NCBI GenBank assembly: GCA_022836915.1
Contig: CP094668.1
Coordinates: 4,712,001-4,776,000 of the forward strand
Origin: Paenibacillus sp. OVF10
GTDB lineage: Bacteria; Bacillota; Bacilli; Paenibacillales; Paenibacillaceae
Length of the DNA: 64,000 nucleotides
Direction: 5' to 3'
Below, one piece after another: positions 46,720 to 55,926 of the stretch. Every line of letters begins with the position of its first letter. Position 1 is the stretch's first letter. The translations under genes and the position numbers were made by a program. The notes below the pieces were generated by a model that saw nothing but the letters and a program-made list of their open reading frames with translations, did not search any database and was not told the DNA's origin.

Positions 46720-48036
46720 TTACGCGCCTTCTTCTTCAACCAACAGTTCCAGCTTAATCACATTTACTCGGGAAATTCGCTTATGCTCTGTCTCTTGAAT
46801 GACAAATACATAACCCCCATACTCAACCGATTGACCGACCTCAGGTGGAATGGCATCTACTCTGGAGTATAACCAGCCTCCAATGGTATCGTAATCAGCA
46901 CGGTCCATCTCCAGTCCAAATCGTTCACTGACTTCTTCAATCAGCATCAATCCATCAATGGAGTATTCCATCTCATCCACTTGCTCAATGGCAGGACGTT
47001 CTTGGTCGAATTCATCCTGAATCTCGCCTACGATCTCTTCCATGATATCTTCAAGTGTGACAAGCCCGGAGGTTCCGCCGTATTCATCAATCAGAATCGC
47101 AATCTGTGTCTTGCTACGCTGCATACGCTTGAGCAGATCACTGATCAGCGTGGTGTCTGGCACAGCCAGGATGGGCCGGATTACGGAGATGGTATCCGTG
47201 AGTTGGGATCGCATTAGATCCTTAATGTGAATAAAGCCGATAATATGATCCTTGTCTCCGTTATACACCGGATACCTTGTTCGCATACTTTCGCTGGCAA
47301 TCTCCAGATTCTCCAGCATGGACTCATTGGCATTCAGACAGATCATCTCCGTCCGCGGAATCATAATTTCACGGGCGGTTGTATCCGTAAAATCAAATAT
47401 ATTATCAACAAGTGCTAATTCAGTGTTATCAATTAAACCGCTCTTATTGCTTTCTTTCATGAGAATACGTAATTCATCTTCACTATGCGCGTCGTCCATC
47501 TCCGAAGCTGGTGCCATTCGGAACAGTCTCAACAAGCCGTTAGCCATACCGTTCAGTGCCCATATGAATGGATACATTAACTTGTAGAAGAACGTTAGCA
47601 AAGCCGCAGACCACAACGTGATCGTCTCAGACTTTCGAATCGCCATCGTTTTGGGAGCAAGTTCTCCCAGTACAATGTGCAAGATCGTAATAATCACAAA
47701 TGCAATGGCAATAGAGATTCCATGAACGTAGACTGGTCCCAGTCCAAATGCGGTAAACACGGGCTCTAACAGGTGTGCAATTGCCGGTTCTCCCAGCCAC
47801 CCGAGTCCCAGTGAAGCCAAAGTTATACCTAGTTGGCAAGCTGACAGATATGCATCCAGATTACGTACGATATTGGAAGCATAGATGGCATTTTTGTTGC
47901 CTGTTTCCACCAAAGCCTCAATCCGACTTCCACGAACTTTCACCATCGCAAATTCCGCCGACACAAAGAAACCATTCATTAATACAAGTAAACCAATTAA
48001 TACTAAATTTAAAATACTCGGTAAGGGGTCACTCAA
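46720..48036 (-). CDS. CNNM/CorC-family membrane protein (DUF21-CBS-CorC)
   Basis: The protein has 438 residues and is intact. The N-terminal DUF21 membrane domain has four hydrophobic segments, starting LNLVLIGLLVLMNGFFVSAE and including LGITLASLGLGWLGEPA and HIVLGELAPKT. Two CBS domains follow (DTTAREIMIPRTEMICL, and FIHIKDLMR to EDIMEEIVGEIQDEFD). The end is a CorC_HlyC domain (YDTIGGWLYSRVDAIPP). Such proteins are linked to Mg2+/Co2+ transport or efflux, although older names call them hemolysins. Confidence 0.88.
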   Translation of the reverse strand: MSDPLPSILNLVLIGLLVLMNGFFVSAEFAMVKVRGSRIEALVETGNKNAIYASNIVRNLDAYLSACQLGITLASLGLGWLGEPAIAHLLEPVFTAFGLGPVYVHGISIAIAFVIITILHIVLGELAPKTMAIRKSETITLWSAALLTFFYKLMYPFIWALNGMANGLLRLFRMAPASEMDDAHSEDELRILMKESNKSGLIDNTELALVDNIFDFTDTTAREIMIPRTEMICLNANESMLENLEIASESMRTRYPVYNGDKDHIIGFIHIKDLMRSQLTDTISVIRPILAVPDTTLISDLLKRMQRSKTQIAILIDEYGGTSGLVTLEDIMEEIVGEIQDEFDQERPAIEQVDEMEYSIDGLMLIEEVSERFGLEMDRADYDTIGGWLYSRVDAIPPEVGQSVEYGGYVFVIQETEHKRISRVNVIKLELLVEEEGA

Positions 48037-48404
48037 ATTTTCATCCTATTCGCCGTCATTCTTCGGCAAATAGGTCCACCTCCTTCGAAAATGTAGGATA
48101 TTAGCCATTCTGCCGTTCATATGCAATTTCAACTTCCCAATGCTTCCACCTCCATCTTGTTCTGTCGAATAACAAAGATATGCTTCTTTTATTATATAAT
48201 TCTACACTACACAGTCAATCCGTGTCCTATGACAACGAAATGGCACAAACGCCTTTTTCTTTAACAAAAGTCTCGATTACGCTGTTTTTACGGAAATATT
48301 TTTTACTAAATACGCCGTTATGCTTCTTATTTTTACACTAGTTGAATCCTCTGCAACGTGTGTATTTGTATTGATAAATGATTAAATTCCAGATCATCAG
48401 ATAG
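48037..48404. other. Intergenic AT-rich stretch
   Basis: About 370 bp between the CNNM-type gene and the small gene at 48405. It holds the leader of the CNNM gene and otherwise nothing I recognise. Confidence 0.45.
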
Positions 48405-48578
48405 TTATTCCTTTTCATTTTCTGTAATACGTGTGACTGCTCGAACTATAACATCAGGATAGTTATTCTGAATGATAATTTTGGCTTCAGCTATACTTTC
48501 AGCTCTCAATTCTCGAGTGTATATGATTCCATAAGAATCTTGGAATTCTACGGAAAATTCGATTGCCTCTCGGTCCAT
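48405..48578 (-). CDS. Small 57-residue protein, unrecognised
   Basis: ATG at 48578 follows AGGTGAT by five or six bases. The product begins MDREAIEFSVEFQDSYGIIY, continues through TRELRAESIAEAKIIIQNNY and ends RITENEKE. The alternating charged/hydrophobic pattern and one likely helix (ELRAESIAEAKIII) look like a real compact alpha/beta protein. It is the distal gene of a leftward group with the MerR regulator and the 163-residue protein. No family recognised. Confidence 0.6.
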   Translation of the reverse strand: MDREAIEFSVEFQDSYGIIYTRELRAESIAEAKIIIQNNYPDVIVRAVTRITENEKE

Positions 48579-48668
48579 TTTTAATCACCTGCCCATTGTT
48601 ATTGTGCTTTACAATCACATTATCAATAAGTTTACGCATTCGTAAAATACGTTGAGCGCTCTCTTCCA

Positions 48669-49160
48669 CTAGTAGTTTATTCGATAGTCCTTTTCAAGAT
48701 AAGCATATTCACTGTCTCTTGTTTGATACGTTCTTGGTCTGATAACTAATAATTCCTTATCTGAGCCAGCCTTGCTAGACGAATTAATTTCGAGTCTCAT
48801 CACTCGTTCAATGACTTGATGATCGATATGCTCATCATCTACATCTTCCTCGTCTACAAAGCGAACTGTTATGTCCTGTTTTATTCCTTTCCAATTTAGA
48901 TGACTACTTTGATAACATAATTCCACATTAATCAATGCCTCATCACAATCTATTCTGGACTGTGTATAAAACTCAATAAATACGTCTTTATCTTGTGACA
49001 CTAATTTTATTTCACCTGTTTCTGTTTCAAAATTCCCATTCAAATTTAATCCTCGATAAAGACCATTTGGGAGGTGAATACGTAATATTGCATTTTCAAA
49101 TAATTTATTGGTATAGGTGAGCTCAATCCATAAATGATTCATTCCTTCTTCTTTTTCCAT
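48669..49160 (-). CDS. Unrecognised beta-rich protein cotranscribed with a MerR regulator
   Basis: The protein has 163 residues, or about 157 if it starts at the internal ATG in GMNHLWIELTYTN, which lies close to AGAAGGA. The first 100 residues look like a beta-sandwich of alternating hydrophobic strands (AILRIHLPNGLYRGLNLNGN, DVFIEFYTQSRIDCDEALIN). An acidic segment (FVDEEDVDDEHIDHQ) and a C-terminal charged tail follow. No signal peptide or membrane helix. It lies 21 bp after the MerR gene on the same strand. Function unknown. Confidence 0.6.
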   Translation of the reverse strand: MEKEEGMNHLWIELTYTNKLFENAILRIHLPNGLYRGLNLNGNFETETGEIKLVSQDKDVFIEFYTQSRIDCDEALINVELCYQSSHLNWKGIKQDITVRFVDEEDVDDEHIDHQVIERVMRLEINSSSKAGSDKELLVIRPRTYQTRDSEYAYLEKDYRINY

Positions 49161-49181
49161 CTTTTTTTAGCCAGCCGTAAA

Positions 49182-49604
49182 TTAAGCATCATTAAATTCC
49201 CCCTTCAAAACCTGTGAAACAGAATCAATTACCTTCTGTTTTAATTCGGCTGAAACTCGAGGACTTAATGTAATTGAAACATCATCTGTTATTGTTAGAG
49301 TTTCGTTTTCCAAGACACGGTCTGGACTATATAAACTCATCAATTGGCCGATTTTTTCCACTTCCTCTAAAGAAAGAGAATTTAATTTTTCTTGGATGGA
49401 TGCTAAGTTTTCACCAGTTCTAGATAAAGTTATAATTGCTCGAAAATAATGAATGTGTTTATCGGTGTATACTCTTTTATTTCCTACCAACTCTAACGGA
49501 GGAATCATGCCTATTTGTGTATAGTACCGAACCGTCCTCAGATTCATCTTAGTATCATCTTCTTGAAGAATTTCTGAGATACGCTTTGCAGTGTACTGAT
49601 TCAT
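49182..49604 (-). CDS. MerR-family transcriptional regulator
   Basis: The protein has 140 residues. The N-terminal winged helix-turn-helix is TAKRISEILQEDDTKMNLRT and VRYYTQIGMIPPLELVGNKR, followed by YTDKHIHYFRAIITLSRTGE. A short coiled dimerisation helix precedes a C-terminal part with TITDDVSITLSPRVSAELKQ. No metal-binding cysteines are present, so a metal-sensing role is unlikely. It heads the leftward unit with the unrecognised genes at 48669 and 48405. A nested palindrome upstream is its probable operator. Confidence 0.85.
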   Translation of the reverse strand: MNQYTAKRISEILQEDDTKMNLRTVRYYTQIGMIPPLELVGNKRVYTDKHIHYFRAIITLSRTGENLASIQEKLNSLSLEEVEKIGQLMSLYSPDRVLENETLTITDDVSITLSPRVSAELKQKVIDSVSQVLKGEFNDA

Positions 49605-49630
49605 AAACTCACTCCTTTACACTTTAGTTT

Positions 49631-49677
49631 ATACCTATACAGTAAACTGTAATATGTACAGTCTACTGTATAGGTAT
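49631..49677. promoter_or_regulatory. Nested palindromic operator upstream of the MerR gene
   Basis: ATACCTATACAGTA (49631-49644) and TACTGTATAGGTAT (49664-49677) are perfect 14-bp inverted repeats. The 19-bp interval holds a second inverted pair, ACTGT and ACAGT. Its right edge is 27 bp before the MerR start. The 19-base interval recalls the stretched spacing of MerR-controlled promoters, but I cannot place clear -35/-10 boxes. Confidence 0.65.
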
Positions 49678-49748
49678 GCATCTAGTCAAACAACTATTAA
49701 AAAAGGAAAAATCATTTTGAGAATCACAACTAATTCTTAACTAACCAA

Positions 49749-49792
49749 AGAGAGCATCCTCGCTCATGCTTCCGCATGGCTGGATACTCTCT
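49749..49792. terminator. Terminator of the sigma-DUF1835 gene
   Basis: AGAGAGCATCC pairs with GGATACTCTCT around an inner ATGC/GCAT stem, with TTTTT following on the plus strand. It lies past the leftward stop at 49841. Confidence 0.75.
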
Positions 49793-49840
49793 TTTTGTAA
49801 TACTGTTATTTTCTCAGATTCTATCCGCTAATTACGATGT

Positions 49841-51413
49841 CTACTCAATCTCCACTACGGTTTCAGAAGTGGGGTTCCAGCGCCATCTGGCTTGTTTCCC
49901 GGTTGGGTTATGCAATCCACCGATCCAGAATTCATCCTGCTTCAGCAGTGCCCAATCGACTTCTTCATTCAACACCTTAATTCCGAGTTCCGTTAGCGAC
50001 AGGACACCGTCACGGAATTTTTCATCATGTTGCTTGAAATTAGGGAACGTGGTTGCACCGCTCATCTGAAGCAGGGCATGAGGTCCTTCTGTCATCCGCT
50101 TCAGATGTGCCCAGTATTCAAGATCACCCAGACCGAGAATATGCAGCTTGTCCCCTACCTCGCGAAATAATGGATACGGATGCTCCACACCTGCTCTAAT
50201 GGTCTCTAGTGTTGTCTGCTCAATGAGCCCCAGACCGTTCGATACAGATGGCAGACGGGACAAATGTGCCTTAAAGGCAGCTTTTGCAAAGGGTAGCGCA
50301 GAAGTGTCTGCCTGCAAGTAATCCAGATGATGCCGGAAATCAGTCGACGTATAGGCTTCCCAGAACTGTGCACCGGCTTGTAACTCGTTTTTCTCAATCA
50401 CATGCCAACTGCCTGACAGCCGTTCAATCTGTGTGGAGGTAAGCTGTCCCAGTCCTCTAAAGTGCTCAATCTCTGGATACGAGTCAATACAGAGCAGATT
50501 CAGTTTCGTATTCTGGAGTGCTTGTCCTTTGAAATAATGTAACAGATACGATAACATCGTCTGATCATAGAGATCGTATTCGAACCATAAGACAATTTCC
50601 TTGTATTGTTGAAACGAATGCAACTTGCGTTCAAGCTCCTCAATCTTCAAGTATACTGCCTGTGGAATGCCCAACTGCTGCTCTAACACGGATGCCCGAT
50701 TCTGCCGCTCCTGCGTATCTCCCATCTCTTTGGCTACCGGGCCGAACGTATACAACTCTCTCCATACCAGGATGTCTCCCTGAATTCCACTCTCTTAAAC
50801 GATTAGCAGCGTGATCCCCATTCATAATGTGTAACAATCCTTTTCCCCCTTCATACAAGTCACTGAATACAGAGACCAGATCCCTTACAGGCATAGAGCG
50901 CTTGAGTTTGGATCGGGCATCGAACAATCTTTTCTTTAATGCAGGTACTTTGACCCCGAGAAAATCCGATATTTCCTTGAGCGAGTATCCTTCCAAATAA
51001 AACAGTTCAACAGCAATCCGCATCGATGATGGCAGTATTGCAATGGAATCACGAAGCGTACGATGCATTTCATTTTGCACCGCTTGTTTTTCCGGATTAT
51101 GCGCCTGATCCTCTTCATGGAATACATGCTCCAGCTCCTGAACTGGAATCATGGCATGCTGCTTGCGTCTTAGCCAGCGATAACACTGCCTCTCCACGAT
51201 CACCTTGAACCACCCGGGAAAAGCCTCAGGAGCTTCCAGCTTGGACAGATTGCCAAAGGCTTCAGTAAACGCCTCCTGCACGACATCTTCTGCCCAAAAT
51301 GTATCCCCCAGTCGGTGGTAGGCAACAGCAAGTGCCATCCCGCGATATTGAGACATCAGTTGTGCGTAAGCTTCGGGTTCGCCCTTCATCGCTCCTTCAA
51401 TCCATGAATTCAA
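49841..51413 (-). CDS. ECF sigma factor fused to a DUF1835-type domain (one frame break)
   Basis: The protein has about 525 residues from TTG 51413 (AGGGAG upstream). Residues about 1-185 are a sigma-70-like factor: region 2 EDVVQEAFTEAFGNLSK and FPGWFKVIVERQCYRWLRR, region 4 LFYLEGYSLKEISDFLGVKV with LKKRLFDARSKLKR. After a short linker the same frame enters LLHIMNGDHAANRLRE, the opening of a DUF1835 domain, which continues in another frame as SGIQGDILVWRELYTFGPVA through about 330 residues to VVEIE. The break is at the CTCTC (coding GAGAG) repeat 50790-50795 and fits loss of two bases or gain of one. Because the DUF1835 start lies in the sigma frame, a fusion is more likely than two genes. 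Confidence 0.78.
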
Positions 51414-51539
51414 TGCTATGGACTCCCTTCATATAAGCATGCTGCTTGTTCTATTCATGTATAAGTGCCATGTTATCGCCAAAAGGTTACGTATGACTCT
51501 AAACCTATAGTAACCTTCGTATATATGTTTATGTAAAAA

Positions 51540-51578
51540 GCTGTCCTGTCTGCGGATTACCTCCACATTCAGGACAGC
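51540..51578 (-). terminator. gerQ terminator
   Basis: GCTGTCCTG pairs with CAGGACAGC, followed by TTTTT on the minus strand, about 60 bp past the gerQ stop. Confidence 0.8.
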
Positions 51579-51638
51579 GAAGTAAATCAGTATGTGTTAG
51601 ACATGTCAGTTATCAATCAAAATGATGAGGGCCAATGA

Positions 51639-52154
51639 TTATCTGCTTGGAGCTTGCGGGTAATTGCCTACCACTCCTGGATATTGATACAACAACGGCT
51701 CATCAAATGTAGCATAGTCAAAGTTGACCATCAACAGCATGATCCGTCTTCCTGTCTTCGGGTCACTGATGATAATATGGTCACGTCCCGCTGCTTCAAT
51801 AATACCTTGGAATATGCGAGCGTTCCATTCTTTATTTCCTTCATATGTCATGTAGAACGTACCGAATTTACCAAGATTCAGACGTAAAATATTCTCAATG
51901 TATGACTGCTCAAACTGTGGAGCCGTTGTTGTAATCACTGCACCCGTTGGTGTCATTGGGCTTCCACTGGATACGAGTGGGGGTACACTTGTCGAGCTTG
52001 GTGATACCATCCCTGGCGTTGGTGACATGGCAGGCATTCCGTTACCAATTTTGTAAGACGTACCTTGAACCTGAGAATTGGCTTGTTGACCCAACACAGA
52101 ATTGGCTTGCTGACCCAGTGTTTGAGTCGTTGGTTGATAAGGCTGATTAATCAT
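51639..52154 (-). CDS. gerQ: Spore coat protein GerQ
   Basis: The protein has 171 residues from ATG 52154 (GGGAGGAAT upstream). The N-terminal half is Gln/Ser/Pro-rich (QPTTQTLGQQANSVLGQQAN, with a repeated GQQANS). The conserved C-terminal half is the GerQ domain (YIENILRLNLGKFGTFYMTY, then NKEWNARIFQGIIEAAGRDH). In B. subtilis GerQ is cross-linked in the coat and required for CwlJ localisation. The pairing with cwlJ just upstream is conserved here. Confidence 0.92.
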   Translation of the reverse strand: MINQPYQPTTQTLGQQANSVLGQQANSQVQGTSYKIGNGMPAMSPTPGMVSPSSTSVPPLVSSGSPMTPTGAVITTTAPQFEQSYIENILRLNLGKFGTFYMTYEGNKEWNARIFQGIIEAAGRDHIIISDPKTGRRIMLLMVNFDYATFDEPLLYQYPGVVGNYPQAPSR

Positions 52155-52172
52155 AGTGATTCCTCCCAAAAT

Positions 52173-52595
52173 TTAATATACTTCCGGACAGTCATCGCCT
52201 GTCGGACTGAAGAAACAATGCGCTTTGAAACGTCCTGTATTTTGCTGGTCATACCACGTTGGTGGGCAGTCGCCCACAGGTCGGAAAAACCACAATGAAT
52301 TGCTCGCTGGCCAGATGCGCTCTCCATTGATCACCCGTTGTGCGAGACGAATCTCGGACTGTCTTGCCCGTTGGTAAAAGTACCCCTTCTGTGTTGACTC
52401 GTAGCCTCCTGGATTCTGGAATACCATACGATTGATATCGCGAATATCCTTGAAATCCAGACAATCCACCAGCACCCGGTTCACACCTACATTGCCCACA
52501 AGCAACATACCCTGTTCGCCGTCACCTTCAGCCTCTGCCCTCATGAGCCTAGCCAGCAGCTTGACGTCCTCTGAGTTGGCTTTAATAACAGCCAT
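52173..52595 (-). CDS. cwlJ: Cell wall hydrolase CwlJ (spore cortex lytic)
   Basis: The protein has 140 residues from ATG 52595 (GGGAGGAAAC upstream); a longer reading to 52706 would run through a terminator hairpin. It carries the SleB/CwlJ hydrolase_2 domain: LLARLMRAEAEGDGEQGMLL with the family glutamate, GNVGVNRVLVDC, ALWFFRP-type SNSLWFFRPVGDCPPTW and a C-terminal GRFKAHCFFSPTGDDCPEVY. It degrades cortex peptidoglycan in germination. It is followed by gerQ after 18 bp, so the two are an operon. Confidence 0.92.
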   Translation of the reverse strand: MAVIKANSEDVKLLARLMRAEAEGDGEQGMLLVGNVGVNRVLVDCLDFKDIRDINRMVFQNPGGYESTQKGYFYQRARQSEIRLAQRVINGERIWPASNSLWFFRPVGDCPPTWYDQQNTGRFKAHCFFSPTGDDCPEVY

Positions 52596-52689
52596 AGTCT
52601 GTTTCCTCCCTTGTTTCAGCTGTTCATCACCGTACATCGTATTGTGCAGGAGCCCATTCGGTGACACGATTCCATCTTTTTTCCATAAA

Positions 52690-52727
52690 AAAGCCCGGAA
52701 CCTCACCCAAGGTGAAGTCCCGAAGCA
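52690..52727 (-). terminator. Terminator of the tandem-repeat protein gene
   Basis: TCACC and GGTGA close the inner stem around CAA, with further pairing to about 52696/52722, followed by TTTTTT on the minus strand. It lies just past the stop at 52754 and before cwlJ. Confidence 0.7.
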
Positions 52728-52753
52728 ACTCGTTTCTTATAATACTCGCCTGT

Positions 52754-54497
52754 TTAAGGCTTGGCTTCAATCCAATAATCATAGGCATGAACAATGTTGC
52801 CTTGGTAAGCCTGATGTTCGGCCAGCAGATCCGGAAGCTTGGCAAGCTGAAGTTCCATCTCCGCTGCCCCTTTTTCATAAAAAGAAATATGAGGACCTTC
52901 GTGGTTCTGCTTCATTTCTACCGAAATCATTAACCTTTTTCCAAACGATCCGCGATCTCCATCTCCTGGCTCACAACAGCAGCAATCCCATTGGAACCTT
53001 CGGCGTTGTTACGGAAAGCCATCAGCGACACATGATCGAGTGTACGGATCATAAATTCAGCCACAGATGTATCCTTTCCTGGCAACGCGAAGCTATCCAG
53101 CCATACAGCAAGGTCTGCGCTTGTTTCGAGATCACTGTCCTTCTTCGTTTCTTCCTGGAAAAATGTAATGTTGGCAGCCCATTCGATCAACAGGGTGTCC
53201 CGACTATTCTCCCACTCTGGCAAAGTGTACGGCTCAATATCCAGATGGATGCCTTCAAATCGTTCATCCGGCTCGGATTCAGCATTATAGTTTTTCACAT
53301 AATCAATCAATCGCTTAATGCGTGGACGATTCTCCTTTTTGCCCCAGATGGGGTGTCCACCCATCGCATGGATCTCAATGCCCTGCGCTTTTGCCCGTTT
53401 CACAAAACTGCGGTAACTGGAATAGGGTTGATCCAGGTCCAAACGGACATACAACCAGTTAATATTCTGCTCTCTAGCAAACGCTAGTATGTGCTCTCCC
53501 CGTCATTTGTCACCTGAGAGGCCTCCCAGATATACGTTCCCCGAATCTCTGGTTGATTGGATGGAATCTCCGGTGATGGCAGTTCTGATGGCTCCAGTTG
53601 TCCCCAGTATACGATGTCATGTACAGCAGAACCTGCGTAGGAACTATGTTCGCTGAATGCGGAGGCAACTTCTTCAATAACGCTTTCCAGTTGTGCTGCA
53701 CCTTTACCGGCAAATGTCGTGAACTCCTCGCCAGGCATTGGCTTGGTGTTCAACCCAACCGTAACGCTCACATTGCTAGTATCGGCCCAGTTCATTTCCT
53801 GTTCAATTAAACGTATAATACCATTGTTCCCTTGCGCGTTATCACGGTAAGCGAGTAAAGTGACATGCTCCACTCGTTCAATGAACCAACGTGACAATGG
53901 TTCGTTATCTGCATCCTCAGAAACTCTATTTCCTGTGACGGTGTAGGAATCCAGCCAAAATGGCAGGTCAATATTCACTGCAACTGCGCCATCCTGTCTC
54001 ACTTGCTCAAATAACAGATTCATATTGGCTACCCAGGATTGTACCAGTGGCTTAGCATCTTCTTTCCAGGCTGGTAACACATAGGGCTTGATATCCAGAT
54101 GTATGGCATCAAATTGCTCGTTGGTCTCAGCAGCTTGATTGTAATCACTTACCCACGAGGCTAATCTGAGCATGGGACCTTCACGACCACTGATTGCCCA
54201 GGATGGATCGCCTCCCAAAGCTTCAACCGCAATACCCGCACGGCTGGCTTTGGCTATAAACGTCTGGTATACCTCCTTGGGCATCGTCATGTCTACATTC
54301 ACGTACAGTCTGTTTATCTTATGTTTAGCTGCATTGGCCAACAGCTCATCTCCGTTGCTAACAGACTGTGCCTGCCATACCCAGGCCGCCCGTATATCTG
54401 CGCCGTCAGCTTCAGCAGGTGACTCATTCCCTATCATTATCATCCCTCCGATCAGCAGTAACAGCCAAAATACCTTCCGGGATTGTTTCCCGAACAT
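52754..54497 (-). CDS. Secreted protein with two tandem copies of a barrel-like domain (two frame breaks)
   Basis: The protein has about 582 residues from ATG 54497 (GGAGGAGTAT upstream). A signal peptide covers residues about 1-31 (VFWLLLLIGGMIMIGNESPA). Two copies of a domain of about 250 residues follow. Copy 1 has IRAAWVWQAQSVSNGDELLA, FDAIHLDIKPYVLPAWKEDA, FWLDSY and VTLLAYRDNAQGNNGIIRLI. Copy 2 has IRGTYIWEASQVTNDGGEHI, FEGIHLDIEPYTLPEWENSR, VWLDSF and VSLMAFRNNAEGSNGIAAVV. Breaks at C4 53498-53501 and T5 52936-52940 each fit one missing base. The second repair extends the protein to 52754 (RLMISVEMKQNHEGPHISFY ... WIEAKP). Strands ending in IHLDI and LAYR suggest a TIM-barrel hydrolase fold. 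Function unknown. Confidence 0.75.
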
Positions 54498-54562
54498 ATA
54501 CTCCTCCATTCCTCTACTGTTGTAAAATCACATTTATTATAGCAACCGAGTTATTAAAAACA

Positions 54563-54593
54563 AATAAGCCCAAGTGCTTAACTTGGGCTTATT
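54563..54593. terminator. Terminator of the SDR gene
   Basis: AATAAGCCCAAG pairs perfectly with CTTGGGCTTATT around TGCTTAA, with T-rich sequence following on the minus strand. Confidence 0.85.
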
Positions 54594-54640
54594 ACTCTTA
54601 TGTTGGGATAGCTTAGGGCTCGCCCGGCTCAATCCCGGTT

Positions 54641-55387
54641 CTAGTCCTCATATATCATTTTTCGGGTCATGCCTCCATCAATAACGAGGTTGGTCCCTGT
54701 GACAAAGGTATTGCTTGGATCAGATAAATATAGACAAGCACGGGAGATATCCGAAGGAACACCCACACGACCGGAGGGATGCTGTTCATGATCCTCCTTT
54801 TTCAATTTCTGCACGTCACCTGTCTCAATCCATCCCGGACTGATACAATTGACCCGAATTTGGTCCTTGCCCAGTGAGACCGCCAGCGCATGCGTTAGAG
54901 CTACAATCGCTCCTTTGGATGCGGCATAAGCTTCGGTATCCGGCTCAGACATCAGCGCACGGGTAGAAGCCATGTTGATAATGGCACCTCCATGTTCATT
55001 GCTTTTCATATGTTTGGCTGCTTCCCGACTCGCCAAAAACAACTTCTCACATTGGTATTGAGTACATCATCCCATTCTTCCAGCGTTAGCTCATAGGGTG
55101 ACTTCCACTTGGCGAGTCCTGCATTATTCACTAGAACATCGATTTGCTTGAATTCTTCCACGGTTGTACGAAAAAGATTCGTAATATCCTGCTCGCTCCG
55201 AACATCACATTGAACAAAGATGGCTTCTCCGCCTTCATTACGAATGGAAGCTGCTGCTGCTGCCCTCCGCTTCCTTGTAGTCAGCAAGTACAACTTTGGC
55301 CCCAGCGACCGCATAAGCCTCAGCCACACTCCGTCCGATTCCCTGAGCGGCACCAGTTACAACAACAACCTGATCTGTAAATGACAT
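54641..55387 (-). CDS. Short-chain dehydrogenase/reductase (two frame breaks)
   Basis: The protein has about 248 residues from ATG 55387 (GGAGG eight bases upstream), reading MSFTDQVVVVTGAAQGIGRS with the TGxxxGIG cofactor motif. Later motifs are NNAG (VDVLVNNAGLAKWKS-like), the catalytic S in NMASTRAL, YAASK with the catalytic YxxxK, and the C-terminal DGG. The frame changes near 55262-55270, in or before a CAG/GCA repeat, and again at A5 (coding T5) 55035-55039, where CF should continue LASREAAKHMKSNE. The first change fits one added base or two lost bases; the second fits one lost T. Substrate unknown. Confidence 0.85.
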
Positions 55388-55500
55388 ATTCATTGCCTCC
55401 TCTATGGTAATGATCCTTTGATCATAATTTCATTATGCCTCTTCTTATATAAATACACGTCAGGGCCATTAAGAAACGCTTGTCCAGTAAATAATCAAAA

Positions 55501-55526
55501 AAGCTCACGCCATCTTGACGCAAGCT
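55501..55526 (-). terminator. Terminator of the DUF2500 gene
   Basis: An AAGCT...AGCTT stem with imperfect inner pairing, followed by six T on the minus strand, directly past the stop at 55534. Confidence 0.6.
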
Positions 55527-55533
55527 TCTCAGT

Positions 55534-55926
55534 TTAACCACGTAGGCGTTCAGAATATACGCGATTATATCGCTCGAAGCCTACATAACGTGTTCCTTTG
55601 AACGAGAGCCGTCCTTCATCCCCCTCAGCGCACAAACCATACTCTTCGCCATTGACTTTGAATTCAAGCCGATCTCCACTTTCTACTTCAAAGGTGACGT
55701 AGTATAACGTTCGTGCTGTACTGCCCGGTTCAGATTGCGACTGACTCATCTTCATCCGTCTGCTGGTGATTCGTGAAGGCACGGTCAATAGCGGCTCCGA
55801 GTTGTTGCGTCCCCACCTCCATACCTCCTTTCCCATCGACAGAAGGACTATACCTATAATCAGAACAAATACAACCGGAAAGACGGTTCCAAACAAATCA
55901 AACATCCAGGATGATTCAATGCCCAT
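55534..55926 (-). CDS. DUF2500-family membrane protein
   Basis: The protein has 130 residues from ATG 55926 (GGAGGGAGAG upstream). An open frame continues to 56190 but has no ribosome binding site and non-protein-like text, so the shorter start is used. One N-terminal membrane helix (FGTVFPVVFVLIIGIVLLSM) is followed by a soluble domain (YYVTFEVESGDRLEFKVNGE and RYVGFERYNRVYSERLRG). A broken copy of the 3' end lies at 57648-57733. Function unknown. Confidence 0.8.
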   Translation of the reverse strand: MGIESSWMFDLFGTVFPVVFVLIIGIVLLSMGKEVWRWGRNNSEPLLTVPSRITSRRMKMSQSQSEPGSTARTLYYVTFEVESGDRLEFKVNGEEYGLCAEGDEGRLSFKGTRYVGFERYNRVYSERLRG

